48,098 bases of DNA. It comes from Candidatus Saccharimonadota bacterium. Its GTDB lineage: Bacteria > Patescibacteriota > Saccharimonadia > Saccharimonadales > Saccharimonadaceae. The position numbers were made by a program, and so were the translations under genes. This document shows, one piece after another, positions 32,470 to 40,729 of this stretch (positions are counted from its first letter, which is position 1; every line of letters starts with the position of its first letter). Below the pieces are notes generated by a model. That model ran no database searches. It was not told the DNA's origin and worked only from the letters and a program-made list of their open reading frames with translations. The DNA is taken from assembly GCA_016280905.1 (NCBI GenBank), contig JAEEHN010000011.1, forward strand, positions 1 through 48,098, given 5' to 3'.

Positions 32470-32838
32470 ATGATGGTCGAAATCGTCAAAATTGGAGCAT
32501 CTAGCATCGAACTGAAAGGTGTCGCTTTCAAAGAAAGCGACAAAGTTCAGCAGATCTTAGATATCTGCCACCGCTTTAAGCATCTGTATATGGAAGGATT
32601 TCCCTGCGGCAGAAAAACCCGCAGAGAAAATAATCTAAAATTGAAAAAATGGGCAGCCTGTCCCAAAATCACCTTCACCTATATAGTCACACCGCCTTAT
32701 AGCGAAAATATGACAATTAACATTCTTGTAAGTGACTTACAAGATCTGCGCAAACGATATACACAAACACAGATCGAATATTTCACCGCAATGTTCGTAC
32801 AGGGAATTGCGGACGAAATCATTCGGACCGTCACTTGA
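32470..32838 (+). CDS. Hypothetical protein (122 aa)
   Basis: AGGAGGG lies 4-5 nt before the ATG. The protein is soluble with two segments rich in basic residues (HRFKHLYMEGFPCGRKTRRENNLKLKKW). No family recognised. Codon use is more varied and GC-richer than in its neighbours. Expression should alternate with pnp because the promoters interleave. A strong terminator follows directly. Confidence 0.7.
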   Translation: MMVEIVKIGASSIELKGVAFKESDKVQQILDICHRFKHLYMEGFPCGRKTRRENNLKLKKWAACPKITFTYIVTPPYSENMTINILVSDLQDLRKRYTQTQIEYFTAMFVQGIADEIIRTVT

Positions 32839-32844
32839 ACTCAA

Positions 32845-32880
32845 AAACCCCGCTTGGGATTCAAGCGGGGTTTTCCTTTT
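32845..32880. terminator. Bidirectional terminator between the 122-aa gene and rpsO
   Basis: AACCCCGCTTG...CAAGCGGGGTT forms a long GC-rich stem. T-runs follow on both strands (plus: TTTTCCTTTTTTT; minus: GGGGTTTTT), so it ends both convergent transcripts. Confidence 0.9.
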
Positions 32881-32885
32881 TTTGA

Positions 32886-33152
32886 CTATTTTCTGAGACC
32901 AAGCTTCTTCACGGTTTTCTTATATAGCTCAAAATCGGTATCCTCGAGATATTTCAGAAGCTTCTTACGCTTCCCAACCATCTGCATCAAACCTCTTTTG
33001 GCCATAAAGTCATGTTTGTTATTCTTCACATGCTCGGTTACTTCACGAATCCGCTCAGTGAGAATCGAAACTTGAACTTCAGGAGAACCAACGTCTGCTT
33101 TATTTCGAGCAACCTTGGCAATAGCCTTGTCCTTATTCTCTTTTGTTATCAT
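32886..33152 (-). CDS. rpsO: 30S ribosomal protein S15
   Basis: The 88-aa protein has the standard S15 sequence: VGSPEVQVSILTERIREVTEHVKNNKHDFMAKRGLMQMVGKRKKLLKYLEDTDFELYKKTVKKLGLRK. It binds 16S rRNA helix junctions early in 30S assembly. TATAAT ends 6 nt before the ATG, so its mRNA should be leaderless; the classical S15 translational operator upstream of the start cannot exist in that case. Confidence 0.98.
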   Translation of the reverse strand: MITKENKDKAIAKVARNKADVGSPEVQVSILTERIREVTEHVKNNKHDFMAKRGLMQMVGKRKKLLKYLEDTDFELYKKTVKKLGLRK

Positions 33153-33206
33153 TGCTCCATTATACCATACTTCTCAAAAATCTCAACCCTACTTAACTAC
33201 AATATT

Positions 33207-33638
33207 TTACGACTCTCTTTTTACTTTTACCATCGCTGGCCGGAGTACTTCTTTGCCATAATAATATCCCGACCTTAATGTCTCCGCCACCACTTCCTTT
33301 TCACCTTCACCCTCTACCATCACTGCCTCAAATAAATCTGGATTAAATTCCACCCCTTCACCAGAATCGATTTTTTTAAGCTCCAAACTCTCCAAAGTCT
33401 TTATTAAAGATTTTTCTAAAGGCTTCAACTCTGTATAAGTCGCAATTGCTCGATCCAAATCATCAATGAGCGGCAATATTTTATACACCGTAGCAAGTTG
33501 TGTTACTTTCCTCTCATTTTCTTTTTGATTTTCTACCTGCTTTCGAAAGTTTTCAAAATCCGCTCTTGTCCGTTGTAAATCTGCAGTTAGCTCTGCAATT
33601 TTTGCATCCATATTTTCTTCATTCTTTTTTTCTTTCAT
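33207..33638 (-). CDS. grpE: Nucleotide exchange factor GrpE
   Basis: The protein is 143 aa. A coiled-coil N-terminus (EENMDAKIAELTADLQRTRADFENFRKQVENQKENERK) and the beta-domain motif (LFEAVMVEGEGEKEVVAETLRSGYYYGKEVLRPAMVKV) are clear. GrpE is the DnaK co-chaperone. GGAGG precedes the ATG. It lies 3 nt after hrcA and is under its CIRCE-controlled promoter. dnaK and dnaJ are not in the window; rpsO follows instead. Confidence 0.96.
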   Translation of the reverse strand: MKEKKNEENMDAKIAELTADLQRTRADFENFRKQVENQKENERKVTQLATVYKILPLIDDLDRAIATYTELKPLEKSLIKTLESLELKKIDSGEGVEFNPDLFEAVMVEGEGEKEVVAETLRSGYYYGKEVLRPAMVKVKRES

Positions 33639-33641
33639 TCT

Positions 33642-34406
33642 CTAATCCTCCAAAATATCTTCTAACATATTTCCAGCATGTCTTACTAATGACATTACTT
33701 TTGAGTAATTTTGTCGCGTCGGACCAAGTACTCCAATATAGCTCCGATCCGAAAACGGCGACCGAAACTTTGATATAATTAGTGACACTTCCGAATTCCT
33801 ACCAATCGGATTCTCCTGTCCAATAAAGATATTCAAAGGTTCCCCTGGTGCCGCCTCTCTAAGCCAAGGCTCTAAATTATCTAATAATTTTGCCACCGAT
33901 TGCACTCGCCTTGTGTCGCCGAACTCAGGTTGTGTAAAAAGACGCGAAATGCCCGCAAGATAAAGTTGCCCACCAATCGTCGCCAACCCCAAATTGCCAG
34001 TTAATTCCACCAAAGCATCCACTGCGCCACGAATCGCCGCATCCGCTCGCGACTGCGAATTTACACGCACTTCTAAAGCATGTATTCCTCGTCGCAAATT
34101 GCCATCCTCAAGCATCCGAGTTCCCGAATCTTCAAATGTAAAAGATGTGTCCTTAAAATCCTCACTTTCTCCGTTCAAAGTATTTACATAAAATCGATAC
34201 CCAGCGTCTGTTGGTACCCGCCCCGCTGAAGTATGCGGCTGCGCAATAAGTCCAAGAGACTCTAATCGCGCCATTTCTGCTCGGATCGTTGCCGAAGACA
34301 CCCCAAATAACTTCGCCAACATCACGCTCCCTACTGGAGCTGCCGTTTCAGCGTATTCTTCGATAATCTGACAGAGAATTTCCTTCTGTCGCCGAGTTAT
34401 TTCCAT
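33642..34406 (-). CDS. hrcA: Heat-inducible transcription repressor HrcA
   Basis: About 254 aa from [11 protein letters not shown]; the track start at 34430 lies within the CIRCE region. It has the winged-helix N-terminus ([72 protein letters not shown]) and the C-terminal sensor domain. HrcA represses chaperone operons by binding CIRCE. The -10 ends 6 nt before the ATG, so the mRNA is leaderless; the CIRCE overlaps its own promoter, giving direct autoregulation. Confidence 0.95.
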   Translation of the reverse strand: MEITRRQKEILCQIIEEYAETAAPVGSVMLAKLFGVSSATIRAEMARLESLGLIAQPHTSAGRVPTDAGYRFYVNTLNGESEDFKDTSFTFEDSGTRMLEDGNLRRGIHALEVRVNSQSRADAAIRGAVDALVELTGNLGLATIGGQLYLAGISRLFTQPEFGDTRRVQSVAKLLDNLEPWLREAAPGEPLNIFIGQENPIGRNSEVSLIISKFRSPFSDRSYIGVLGPTRQNYSKVMSLVRHAGNMLEDILED

Positions 34407-34412
34407 ACTTAT

Positions 34413-34450
34413 ATTATATAAAATTAGCACTAAAATGTAAAGAGTGCTAA
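34413..34450 (-). promoter_or_regulatory. hrcA-grpE promoter overlapped by a CIRCE operator
   Basis: CIRCE: TTAGCACTA-N9-GAGTGCTAA at 34424-34450, one mismatch from the canonical inverted repeat. Promoter (minus): TTTACA (34436-34441), 17 nt, TATAAT (34413-34418). The -35 lies in the CIRCE spacer, so HrcA binding would block RNA polymerase directly. Confidence 0.92.
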
Positions 34451-34470
34451 TTTCCTAAAATCGTCAAACT

Positions 34471-34565
34471 ATGCTACAATAAAACACATCCCCCGAAGCA
34501 TCCCCTGCTTCTTGGGAAATCTAAGTAGCGCCCCATGCTACAGTACGTTTCAAGGAGGATTTATT
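34471..34565 (+). promoter_or_regulatory. Promoter and structured 5' leader of the 75-aa gene
   Basis: An extended -10 (TGCTACAAT) is followed by an ~85-nt leader with two hairpins: CGAAGCA/TGCTTC (with flanking CCC/GGG) and GTAGC/GCTAC. AAGGAGG follows 7 nt before the ATG. The leader is long and structured compared with the mostly leaderless neighbours. Confidence 0.55.
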
Positions 34566-34793
34566 ATGGCAAAAAAGGTTCATTCGCAAAAGACCGTCAA
34601 CGGGAAAGATGGCAAAAAGTACGTCGGATTCAAACGCAAGAATTCCATCAATGTCAAAGTTTCGCGCACTGCCAAAGACCAGCTCATCAGTGTCGCTACC
34701 TACGACCTCAAAACCAAAACCTGGAATGATTGCAATCACAAGTGCTTTCTTCCCACTCACGTAAAAGAATTTTTCGAAACATTCTTTGCATAA
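34566..34793 (+). CDS. Small basic protein (75 aa)
   Basis: The start MAKKVHSQKTV is fixed by AAGGAGG. The protein is basic, with KDGKKYVGFKRKNSINVKVSRTAKDQ and two Cys in NDCNHKCFLP. No family recognised; the size and charge suggest nucleic-acid or ribosome binding. GC content and codon choice resemble a highly expressed gene. A terminator (AGCCCTGGTTT/AAACCAGGGCT) follows at about 34814. Confidence 0.7.
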   Translation: MAKKVHSQKTVNGKDGKKYVGFKRKNSINVKVSRTAKDQLISVATYDLKTKTWNDCNHKCFLPTHVKEFFETFFA

Positions 34794-34813
34794 TTATATT
34801 ATCCTACTAAATC

Positions 34814-34846
34814 CAGCCCTGGTTTCAAAACCAGGGCTTCTCTATT
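34814..34846 (+). terminator. Intrinsic terminator after the 75-aa gene
   Basis: AGCCCTGGTTT-tcaa-AACCAGGGCT is a perfect stem followed by TCTCTATTTG. Confidence 0.8.
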
Positions 34847-34873
34847 TGTTAAAAATCATGCTAAAATTAATTT

Positions 34874-35497
34874 ATGGAAAACAAACTTCAGACTATTAAA
34901 TCTTGGCTCGGTACTGGTTCAATTAATATTTTTGGTCTTCCTATGTCTGGCAAAGACACTCAAGGCATCCGTCTTGCTGAAGCCTTAAATGCCAAATTTA
35001 TCTCCTCTGGTATGATTATTCGCGCTATGGAAGCCGAAACCCACAACAAATATTCCTCCAAAGGCGAACTCATTCCTACCAATCTTTTTTACGAATGGGT
35101 TCTACCATATTTAGAACGCAAAGATCTTTCTGAATATCCGCTCATTCTTTCTTCTATTGGTCGCTGGTCTGGCGAAGAAAATCAAGTTATGTCCGTTGCC
35201 ACTGGTGCTGGTCACGAAATCAAAGCCGTCGTCATTCTCAATGTCTCTGAAGCTGACGTCGAAAAACGTTTCGAAGCCGCCAAAACTCTCGGCGACCGCG
35301 GTGAACGCGAAGACGATCAAAATCTTGAAGTTTTCCATACTCGTCTCCAAGAATTTCGCGAAAAAACTCTCCCAGTCCTCCAATATTATAAAAGTTTAGG
35401 TTTGCTCATAGAAATCAATGGCGATCAATCCCGCGATGCCGTATTTAACGAACTCGTCGAAAAACTTTACGCCAAAGCTTCAGAATCTCTTTCCTAA
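34874..35497 (+). CDS. Adenylate kinase-like nucleoside monophosphate kinase
   Basis: The protein is 207 aa. The P-loop is NIFGLPMSGKDTQGIRLAEAL (GKD in place of the usual GKG), with FISSGMIIRAME at the NMP-binding position and RGEREDDQNLEVFHTRLQEFREKTLPVLQYYKSLGLLIEINGDQ matching the adenylate kinase C-terminus (R-x-DD, YY, ING). The zinc/LID segment is short. It transfers phosphate between ATP and a nucleoside monophosphate; AMP as substrate is likely but not certain. An extended -10 (TGCTAAAAT) ends 6 nt before the ATG. Its 3' end overlaps the convergent gene by 53 nt. Confidence 0.85.
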   Translation: MENKLQTIKSWLGTGSINIFGLPMSGKDTQGIRLAEALNAKFISSGMIIRAMEAETHNKYSSKGELIPTNLFYEWVLPYLERKDLSEYPLILSSIGRWSGEENQVMSVATGAGHEIKAVVILNVSEADVEKRFEAAKTLGDRGEREDDQNLEVFHTRLQEFREKTLPVLQYYKSLGLLIEINGDQSRDAVFNELVEKLYAKASESLS

Positions 35498-36713
35498 ATT
35501 CATAAACCAAATATCCCACACCAAAAATCATTACACCGATCACTGCATATAATGCCACAAACGAAGATTCTTCTTTATAATTTTCTGATATTAAACTATA
35601 ATTAGCGCCGTTATTCTCTTGAATCTTTCGGCATCGCCCCGTTTCAGGATTCAAATAATATCCCTCTTTACAGGTTTTTTCCGCCACTGTCTCATATTTT
35701 CGGCATCGTCCCGTCAAAACATTAAGATACTGCCCTACCGGACAAACCTTTTCCGTCATGCTTACTACTTTTACACAATTACCCGTCGCCTCGTTTATCA
35801 CCTTGCCGTCTTCGCAAGTTTTAAATTCTTGATAATTGTTTGCTTCGCCCGGCGTTGGTGCATAAGTTATTCGCCAAATCTCTCCACCCATTTCATCATA
35901 ACCCACTAAAGCATATGAGGTTCCTTTTCTCTGTCCGTTTGGATATTCTAATTTACTTATCACCTTTCCATTTATGTCAATTAGCTCTATCATTCCCACA
36001 TTAGTCGGATTTTTCGTCAAAGCAAATTCAACTGGTAAGTATTTATAATATTCTTCCGCTCCCACTATTCCAGACAATTCGTATAGTTTATTTTTATATC
36101 GAACCCTGCAACCGTCTAGCAAAATTTGTTCTGCTCCCGCATTATAAAATTCGATAAATTGTTCTGTTTTCGAGGTTTCATAATAACTCAAAATCTCCGA
36201 AAAAATCAAACCCTTACACTGGCTTACCGACTCTACTACCTCATCTTTTTCCAACATATACGCCTCTGCATTGTATTCTGGTACATAGTTAAATACATGT
36301 TCAAATTTTTCCGTTTCTATATTTCTCACCAAAGTCGTTGGTTCACCCGATTTAAATTCTGTTAAACACCCGTCTTTTCCCGTCCAACAAACTTCATCCA
36401 CTTTTTCATCATTCACATTTAAAGAAATCCCAGCCTTAAATGCTAACGTCTTCGTGTAATTCACGGCTGCCAGCTCGCTTTCAGGCGAGCTGGCTAAGCG
36501 AAGGAGGATACTCTCGCCGGTCATCCAACTGTTCTCGGGAAATTCAAACAAAACTGATGTATTCCCGCTTGAATTAGTATAGCTTACAGTAGTTCCAGCG
36601 AGCGAAATTGGCGTGTCGGATTTTTTTCGGGCAATTTCAATCATTTCTCCGACATTACTTTTCCCATCTACGGTATATCCCGGGTTGATGGCTTTGATAT
36701 AAAAATCTTTCAT
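35445..36713 (-). CDS. Lamin-tail domain protein with C-terminal membrane anchor
   Basis: The 422-aa protein has two lamin-tail-like (LTD) regions: residues 1-90 (FYIKAINPGYT...GEMIEIARK...ISLAGTTVSYTNSSGNTSVLFEF) and ~165-290 (LIFSEILSYYETSKTEQFIEFYNAGAEQILLDGCRVRYKN...WRITYAPTPGEAN). Three Cys-repeats follow (KTCEDGKVINEATGNCVKV, KVCPVGQYLNVLTGRCRKY, KTCKEGYYLNPETGRCRKI), then a transmembrane helix and basic tail. No signal peptide is seen at the N-terminus; an in-frame TAG 9 nt upstream fixes the start. LTDs in bacteria are usually extracellular. Confidence 0.8.
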   Translation of the reverse strand: MKDFYIKAINPGYTVDGKSNVGEMIEIARKKSDTPISLAGTTVSYTNSSGNTSVLFEFPENSWMTGESILLRLASSPESELAAVNYTKTLAFKAGISLNVNDEKVDEVCWTGKDGCLTEFKSGEPTTLVRNIETEKFEHVFNYVPEYNAEAYMLEKDEVVESVSQCKGLIFSEILSYYETSKTEQFIEFYNAGAEQILLDGCRVRYKNKLYELSGIVGAEEYYKYLPVEFALTKNPTNVGMIELIDINGKVISKLEYPNGQRKGTSYALVGYDEMGGEIWRITYAPTPGEANNYQEFKTCEDGKVINEATGNCVKVVSMTEKVCPVGQYLNVLTGRCRKYETVAEKTCKEGYYLNPETGRCRKIQENNGANYSLISENYKEESSFVALYAVIGVMIFGVGYLVYEFRKEILKLWRKVFRRVR

Positions 36714-36772
36714 GCCGCGAAACTAACATGCCCAATCTAGAATTACAACCCTCTTTGTGCTATAATTTAAAC

Positions 36773-37471
36773 ATGAGTGCTTTCGCCCCTGTGGGAATCT
36801 TGATTCTATCTATGCTTATTTCCTGTATTTTAATGCTCGTTCCAGGAATTTTTGCTAATTTTTTTCATTATGCTTCCGGCAAATATTCCCGCAAAAAAAC
36901 CGACGACCTTAGCCTTTTTTTCATTCTCGGCGTAGAAACCATGGTGGTTTTATTTTTCTTTCTTATAGCGACCATCCTTTGGGCTTTACCACTTACCACC
37001 ATCAATCTAAATAACCCCATTATAGTTTGGACTCTCGCTGGAATCTTCTTTGCTACGAGCCTTGTCACTTTCTTTTTGTATTTTCGCAAAAACGGTAGTC
37101 TCTTCATTTCTCGAAAAACCGCCACGATGTTGATTAATCGCCCCAAAACCGTCAAAAATCGTTCCGACGCCTTCGTTTTTGGCCTAATTTCCGGCATCCC
37201 AGAGCTTCCTTTTACTCTGCCAATCTATTTTGTCGCTATACTTTCTATCAATAGCATCAGCTTATCGCCTTTTTCCTGTGCTGGGCTCATCATCCTTTAT
37301 GCATTTCTAACTGTTTGCCCACTTTTTATCACTCATACTTTTTTCAGAACCAATCACAATCTCGCCGATTTTTTGAAACTTCGTCTCAAAAATCAACCTT
37401 TCTTCCGCTTTTTTATTAGTTTACTTTACTTTTTACTTGCCGTTTTACTCATCGGGAGTCTAAATTTATGA
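36773..37471 (+). CDS. Hypothetical multi-pass membrane protein
   Basis: About 232 aa from MSAFAPVGILIL; an extended -10 (TGCTATAAT) ends 6 nt before this ATG, so the track start (36728) is too early. Six to seven transmembrane helices are apparent. No family recognised; the overall pattern resembles small membrane transport or sulfite-exporter-like proteins but no motif confirms it. It overlaps the next gene as ATGA, giving an operon with the 79-aa gene and oxidoreductase. Confidence 0.75.
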   Translation: MSAFAPVGILILSMLISCILMLVPGIFANFFHYASGKYSRKKTDDLSLFFILGVETMVVLFFFLIATILWALPLTTINLNNPIIVWTLAGIFFATSLVTFFLYFRKNGSLFISRKTATMLINRPKTVKNRSDAFVFGLISGIPELPFTLPIYFVAILSINSISLSPFSCAGLIILYAFLTVCPLFITHTFFRTNHNLADFLKLRLKNQPFFRFFISLLYFLLAVLLIGSLNL

Positions 37472-37707
37472 AAACTTTTAACGAAAAATCTCTCCGCACC
37501 GAATTAAAAATCGACGCCCATGCCCTCGGCATTCCAGCCGGTGCCGCCGAAAGTTTTATTGACGAAACTTTAAAAAATGTCCAAAAATCTCTCGCCACCA
37601 AATCTATCATTACCGACGACGATTTAAAACGCCTTGTTTCTAAAGAGCTCAAAAAATACCACGTCGATTTAGCTTATGTTTATAAAAATCGTGATAAAAT
37701 AATATAA
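37468..37707 (+). CDS. Small protein resembling an ATP-cone domain
   Basis: The 79-aa protein has SFIDETLKNVQKSLATKSIITDDDLKRLVSKELKKYHVDLAYVYKNRDKII, the helical pattern of ATP-cone domains (as in NrdR and ribonucleotide reductase), where a fully independent cone is about 90 aa. The N-terminal basic VxKRDG-like motif is replaced by KTFNEKSLRTELKIDA. It could regulate a nucleotide-dependent process; the assignment is tentative. It sits between the membrane protein and the oxidoreductase (1-nt gap). Confidence 0.55.
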   Translation: MKTFNEKSLRTELKIDAHALGIPAGAAESFIDETLKNVQKSLATKSIITDDDLKRLVSKELKKYHVDLAYVYKNRDKII

Positions 37708-37708
37708 A

Positions 37709-39076
37709 ATGGGAAAGAAATACGATTTTGAATATATAGTCATCGGTAGCGGCCCAGCAGGCTCTGCCGCCGCCATCAACCTCGCCAAAGCCAAAAAACA
37801 CGTTGCTTTAGTTGAAGGTCGCTTTTGGGGTGGTTCCAACATTAACACTCGCGATATCCCTTATCGCATCGCTCTTGACTTTTCTCACACTTATCAAAAA
37901 TTTCTTTCCCTTCCCGAATTTAAAAATCAAGATTTTACATTTAGTCTTCCCACTGCAGTCTCACATCAGCTAAAAACCATTCTTGGCTGTGGCGGTAACA
38001 ACGAAAACTTTTTCAAAACTGCCGGTGTTACTTGCATCAGTGGCTATGCCAATTTTCTAGACAATAATACCATTGCTATTGGCACCCAAAAATACACCGC
38101 CAAAAATTTTATCATTGCTACCGGTGCCAAACTCAAAACTCTCGAAATCTCCGGCACCGAACAAGTTAATTATCTCACCCCCGAGACCGCTATCAAAATT
38201 CATCGACTCCCTAAAGTCGTTGTAGTAGTCGGCGGTGGTTCTACTGGTTGCGAAATTGCTTCCTACTATGCCGAACTCGGCATCAAAGTTATCATTTTAG
38301 AAACCGCCCCTCGTCTCTTACCCCGCGAAGACAAAGAGGCCAGCGAAGCAATCACCAATCATTTCACTCGCGAGCTTGGCATTATGGTTCTTCCTAGTTC
38401 CAAAGTTGTCGCTCTTGAACAAAACGATTCAGCCAAACGTGTCATTTTCGTGAACGGTCGCACCGAAAAAATGATTCGCACCGACTGTGTTATATTAGCT
38501 ACCGGTAGCCAGCCAGCTCTTGATCTCGGTCTCGAAAACGCCGGTGTCAAATATAAAAATTCTGGTATTATCGTCAACCGCTATTTCGAAACCTCCGCCA
38601 AAAACATCTATGCCATTGGTGATTGCCTCGGCAAAGATTCTTCCACTGAACGCGCCGATTACGAAGGTACCGTACTTGCCATGAATATCATTAATAAAAC
38701 CAAAAATCCTGCCAATTATCATGGTTTTGTACGTCTCACCAACACTAATCCTGCCCTTGTTACTATCGGCTTGAATGAAGACGACCTCATTCGTCGTGAT
38801 CGCAAATTCAAAATCGCTCTTGTTCCGTTCACTGAAATTCCCGCCGGCAAAATCTACAATACCACTTATGGTTTTATTAAACTAATCACCGACAAAACCA
38901 ATCGTCTCCTTGGCGCCTGCATCGTCGCACCTCACGCCGAACTGCTTGCCCCCGAATTATCCCTCGCCATCCGTCACAACCTTCCCATCGTCGAAATCGC
39001 TAGCACCCCACACACAATTAACAATTACGACTACGCCATCAAACTTGCTGCCAAAAAACTTCTCACTAAAAAGTAA
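37709..39076 (+). CDS. Class-I disulfide-oxidoreductase family FAD protein lacking the active-site cysteines
   Basis: The protein is 455 aa. FAD-binding YIVIGSGPAGSAAAINLAKAKKHVALVE, NAD(P)-binding VVVVGGGSTGCEIASYYAELGIKVIILE, and the second FAD motif NIYAIGDCLGKDSS are intact. The catalytic GGTCxNxGCIPSK region reads GGSNINTRDIPYR, so both redox cysteines are gone. The C-terminal His-Glu dyad motif (HPTLSE in lipoamide dehydrogenase) reads STPHTINNYD. It therefore cannot reduce disulfides by the usual route; a transhydrogenase-, diaphorase- or quinone-reductase-like role is possible. Confidence 0.85.
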   Translation: MGKKYDFEYIVIGSGPAGSAAAINLAKAKKHVALVEGRFWGGSNINTRDIPYRIALDFSHTYQKFLSLPEFKNQDFTFSLPTAVSHQLKTILGCGGNNENFFKTAGVTCISGYANFLDNNTIAIGTQKYTAKNFIIATGAKLKTLEISGTEQVNYLTPETAIKIHRLPKVVVVVGGGSTGCEIASYYAELGIKVIILETAPRLLPREDKEASEAITNHFTRELGIMVLPSSKVVALEQNDSAKRVIFVNGRTEKMIRTDCVILATGSQPALDLGLENAGVKYKNSGIIVNRYFETSAKNIYAIGDCLGKDSSTERADYEGTVLAMNIINKTKNPANYHGFVRLTNTNPALVTIGLNEDDLIRRDRKFKIALVPFTEIPAGKIYNTTYGFIKLITDKTNRLLGACIVAPHAELLAPELSLAIRHNLPIVEIASTPHTINNYDYAIKLAAKKLLTKK

Positions 39077-39078
39077 TT

Positions 39079-39146
39079 CAAACAAAAAAACAGCCCTCAG
39101 TTCAACTTGAGTTAGGGGGGTAACTCAAGTTGAACTAAAAGCTGTT
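39079..39146 (-). terminator. Long two-stem terminator of the initiator tRNA
   Basis: A perfect 15-bp inverted repeat (AGTTCAACTTGAGTT/AACTCAAGTTGAACT) with an 8-nt loop is flanked by a second pairing AACAGC/GCTGTT. On the minus strand the outer stem ends in GCTGTTTTTTTG. Unusually long for this genome. It lies 20-90 nt beyond the tRNA 3' end. Confidence 0.75.
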
Positions 39147-39165
39147 CTTACATTTTTAATGATTT

Positions 39166-39242
39166 TGGTTGTGGGGGCTGGATTTGAACCAGCGACCTTT
39201 TGGTTATGAGCCAAACGAGCTACCAGGCTGCTCTACCCCACG
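39166..39242 (-). tRNA. Initiator tRNA-fMet (CAU)
   Basis: A 77-nt cloverleaf with encoded CCA and anticodon CAT (GGCTCATAACC). The first acceptor pair is C1 x A72, the bacterial initiator hallmark. The anticodon stem is TTTGG/CCAAA, so only two of the three conserved G-C pairs (30:40 and 31:39) are present and 29:41 is U-A. Confidence 0.95.
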
Positions 39243-39292
39243 ACGTTCTTCTGTGTAACAGAAAGACCGCGCTATCAACATAGCACTCTCTC

Positions 39293-39321
39293 ATTATACA
39301 TCAGAAGTCACTTTTTGTCAA
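39293..39321 (-). promoter_or_regulatory. Consensus promoter of the initiator tRNA
   Basis: Perfect TTGACA (39316-39321) and TATAAT (39293-39298) with a 17-nt spacer, about 50 nt upstream of the tRNA 5' end. With the 23S promoter, it shows that stable RNAs use full consensus promoters in this genome. Confidence 0.9.
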
Positions 39322-39352
39322 CCCTCATTTGGCTGACCTTTAGTCATTAACC

Positions 39353-40726
39353 CTAGTAATTTCCGTTACCGAAATTTCCGTAATTACCTAACGCATTTTC
39401 GTATGAGCCATATGAATATTCACTCGTTACCTGCATATTTTTATTTAATAATTTTCCACTCGAATTAGCATCTAAAAGTTCGATCGCGTACATCGGATAT
39501 GGGAAGTATGTATCCGCTGAGTCTAGCCTCGCTTCAACCCTTCGATAAAGATTATTTGCTCTACCCGTTGAATCGATATTTACCTGTACACCCTCAAGCA
39601 CTGCTTGATCCGAAGCTACTTCTTCTCCGTCTATAATGATCCTACCACATTGTCCTTCTGCACACAAAAATTCTAAAGCAAAATCCGTACTCGGCTGTCC
39701 ATAGGGAATTGACACTACAAACATAAATGTCTCGTCACTTCTTTCTCCGCCAATCACATCTGGTAAATCTATAGTAATCGAACAAGCAAATCCATCATAT
39801 TCAAGATTTCTCGGACAAAATACGACATATGGTACATTTTTTACTGTTCGATCATTCGATTTAACCACCCATTCACGCGACAAAACATTTCTCCCATTAA
39901 TATACGTACCTTTGTAACTATCAGGCCAATTATAGCTACCGCTGGCCATCACCGAATTATCTGTCGGTACAAGAAACACCGTTGCTCGATTAGTGGCAGC
40001 AGCAGCCCCAGCTACCCGATCAAAATCACTCAACTTAAAGTTTTCTGCCGTTTGTACCAACCCTACCGCAAGCGTCGGAGGAGTCGCTGCTTTTCCTTCT
40101 CTAAGAGTCGGGAATTGTACCCTCATTAATCCGGTATTCACATTGGTATAAACTAAGTCCGTACCGTCTGTTCTTGAATACCAACTCACTTTTACTTTTT
40201 GAATATTTTTTGCCGGTGTATTAGCTAATTTTACTTTAACTATCCGAGTTGGGTTTTTTTCCGTCAAAGTCGAACGATAATCAGTAAGCTTAGTATTAAT
40301 CTTTACACAAGTATAAGCTTGTTGCATCGAATTATCACCTTCTTTAGTTTCTTGAATCAAAACTTCGCCACTTTCTAGTTCGCCAATTCTACCCAAAATA
40401 CGTGCCACCATATCGCAATCCGGATGTTCCATTAGCCAGATAATCTCTCCACAACTCAGAGAAGCATCTCCATTTGGCTGTACAGCCGTCACTCCTTGTT
40501 CTAAACATGACCGATAATTATAAAAAGCCAATTTTGCATCTTCAATTCCCGCCAAGGCTGAATCATATGCCGATTGCGATAAATCATCATTCGCCGCTCG
40601 TATCATTTCCGATATAATTATTGCCGCAAAGCTTGCCGCAATAATTACCAACACCAATGTCGAAAACGCCACTACATAAAACGATGCCGCCCCTTCTTTA
40701 AATTTCATTCTAATATTCTTTGCCAT
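39353..40726 (-). CDS. PilX-like pilus-associated protein
   Basis: The 457-aa protein has an N-terminal helix (GAASFYVVAFSTLVLVIIAASFAAIIISEMIRAANDDLSQSAYDSALAGIEDAKLAFYNY) typical of PilX/minor pseudopilin-like proteins that lack the GFTLxE site. The large outer domain has paired Cys (SCLEQ..LSCGE; FLCAEGQCGR). It comes last in a minus-strand row after two prepilin-like genes (3-nt gap), so it probably joins a type IV pilus. Start could also be the internal Met at residue 7. Confidence 0.75.
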   Translation of the reverse strand: MAKNIRMKFKEGAASFYVVAFSTLVLVIIAASFAAIIISEMIRAANDDLSQSAYDSALAGIEDAKLAFYNYRSCLEQGVTAVQPNGDASLSCGEIIWLMEHPDCDMVARILGRIGELESGEVLIQETKEGDNSMQQAYTCVKINTKLTDYRSTLTEKNPTRIVKVKLANTPAKNIQKVKVSWYSRTDGTDLVYTNVNTGLMRVQFPTLREGKAATPPTLAVGLVQTAENFKLSDFDRVAGAAAATNRATVFLVPTDNSVMASGSYNWPDSYKGTYINGRNVLSREWVVKSNDRTVKNVPYVVFCPRNLEYDGFACSITIDLPDVIGGERSDETFMFVVSIPYGQPSTDFALEFLCAEGQCGRIIIDGEEVASDQAVLEGVQVNIDSTGRANNLYRRVEARLDSADTYFPYPMYAIELLDANSSGKLLNKNMQVTSEYSYGSYENALGNYGNFGNGNY

Positions 40727-40729
40727 GTC

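Noticed and set aside
37468-37707. 79-aa gene considered as NrdR
   Set aside because: It lacks the N-terminal zinc ribbon and is too short; only a tentative ATP-cone likeness remains.
39089-39146. Long inverted repeat considered as a riboswitch or IS end
   Set aside because: On the minus strand it ends in a T-run just after tRNA-fMet, so a terminator explains it.
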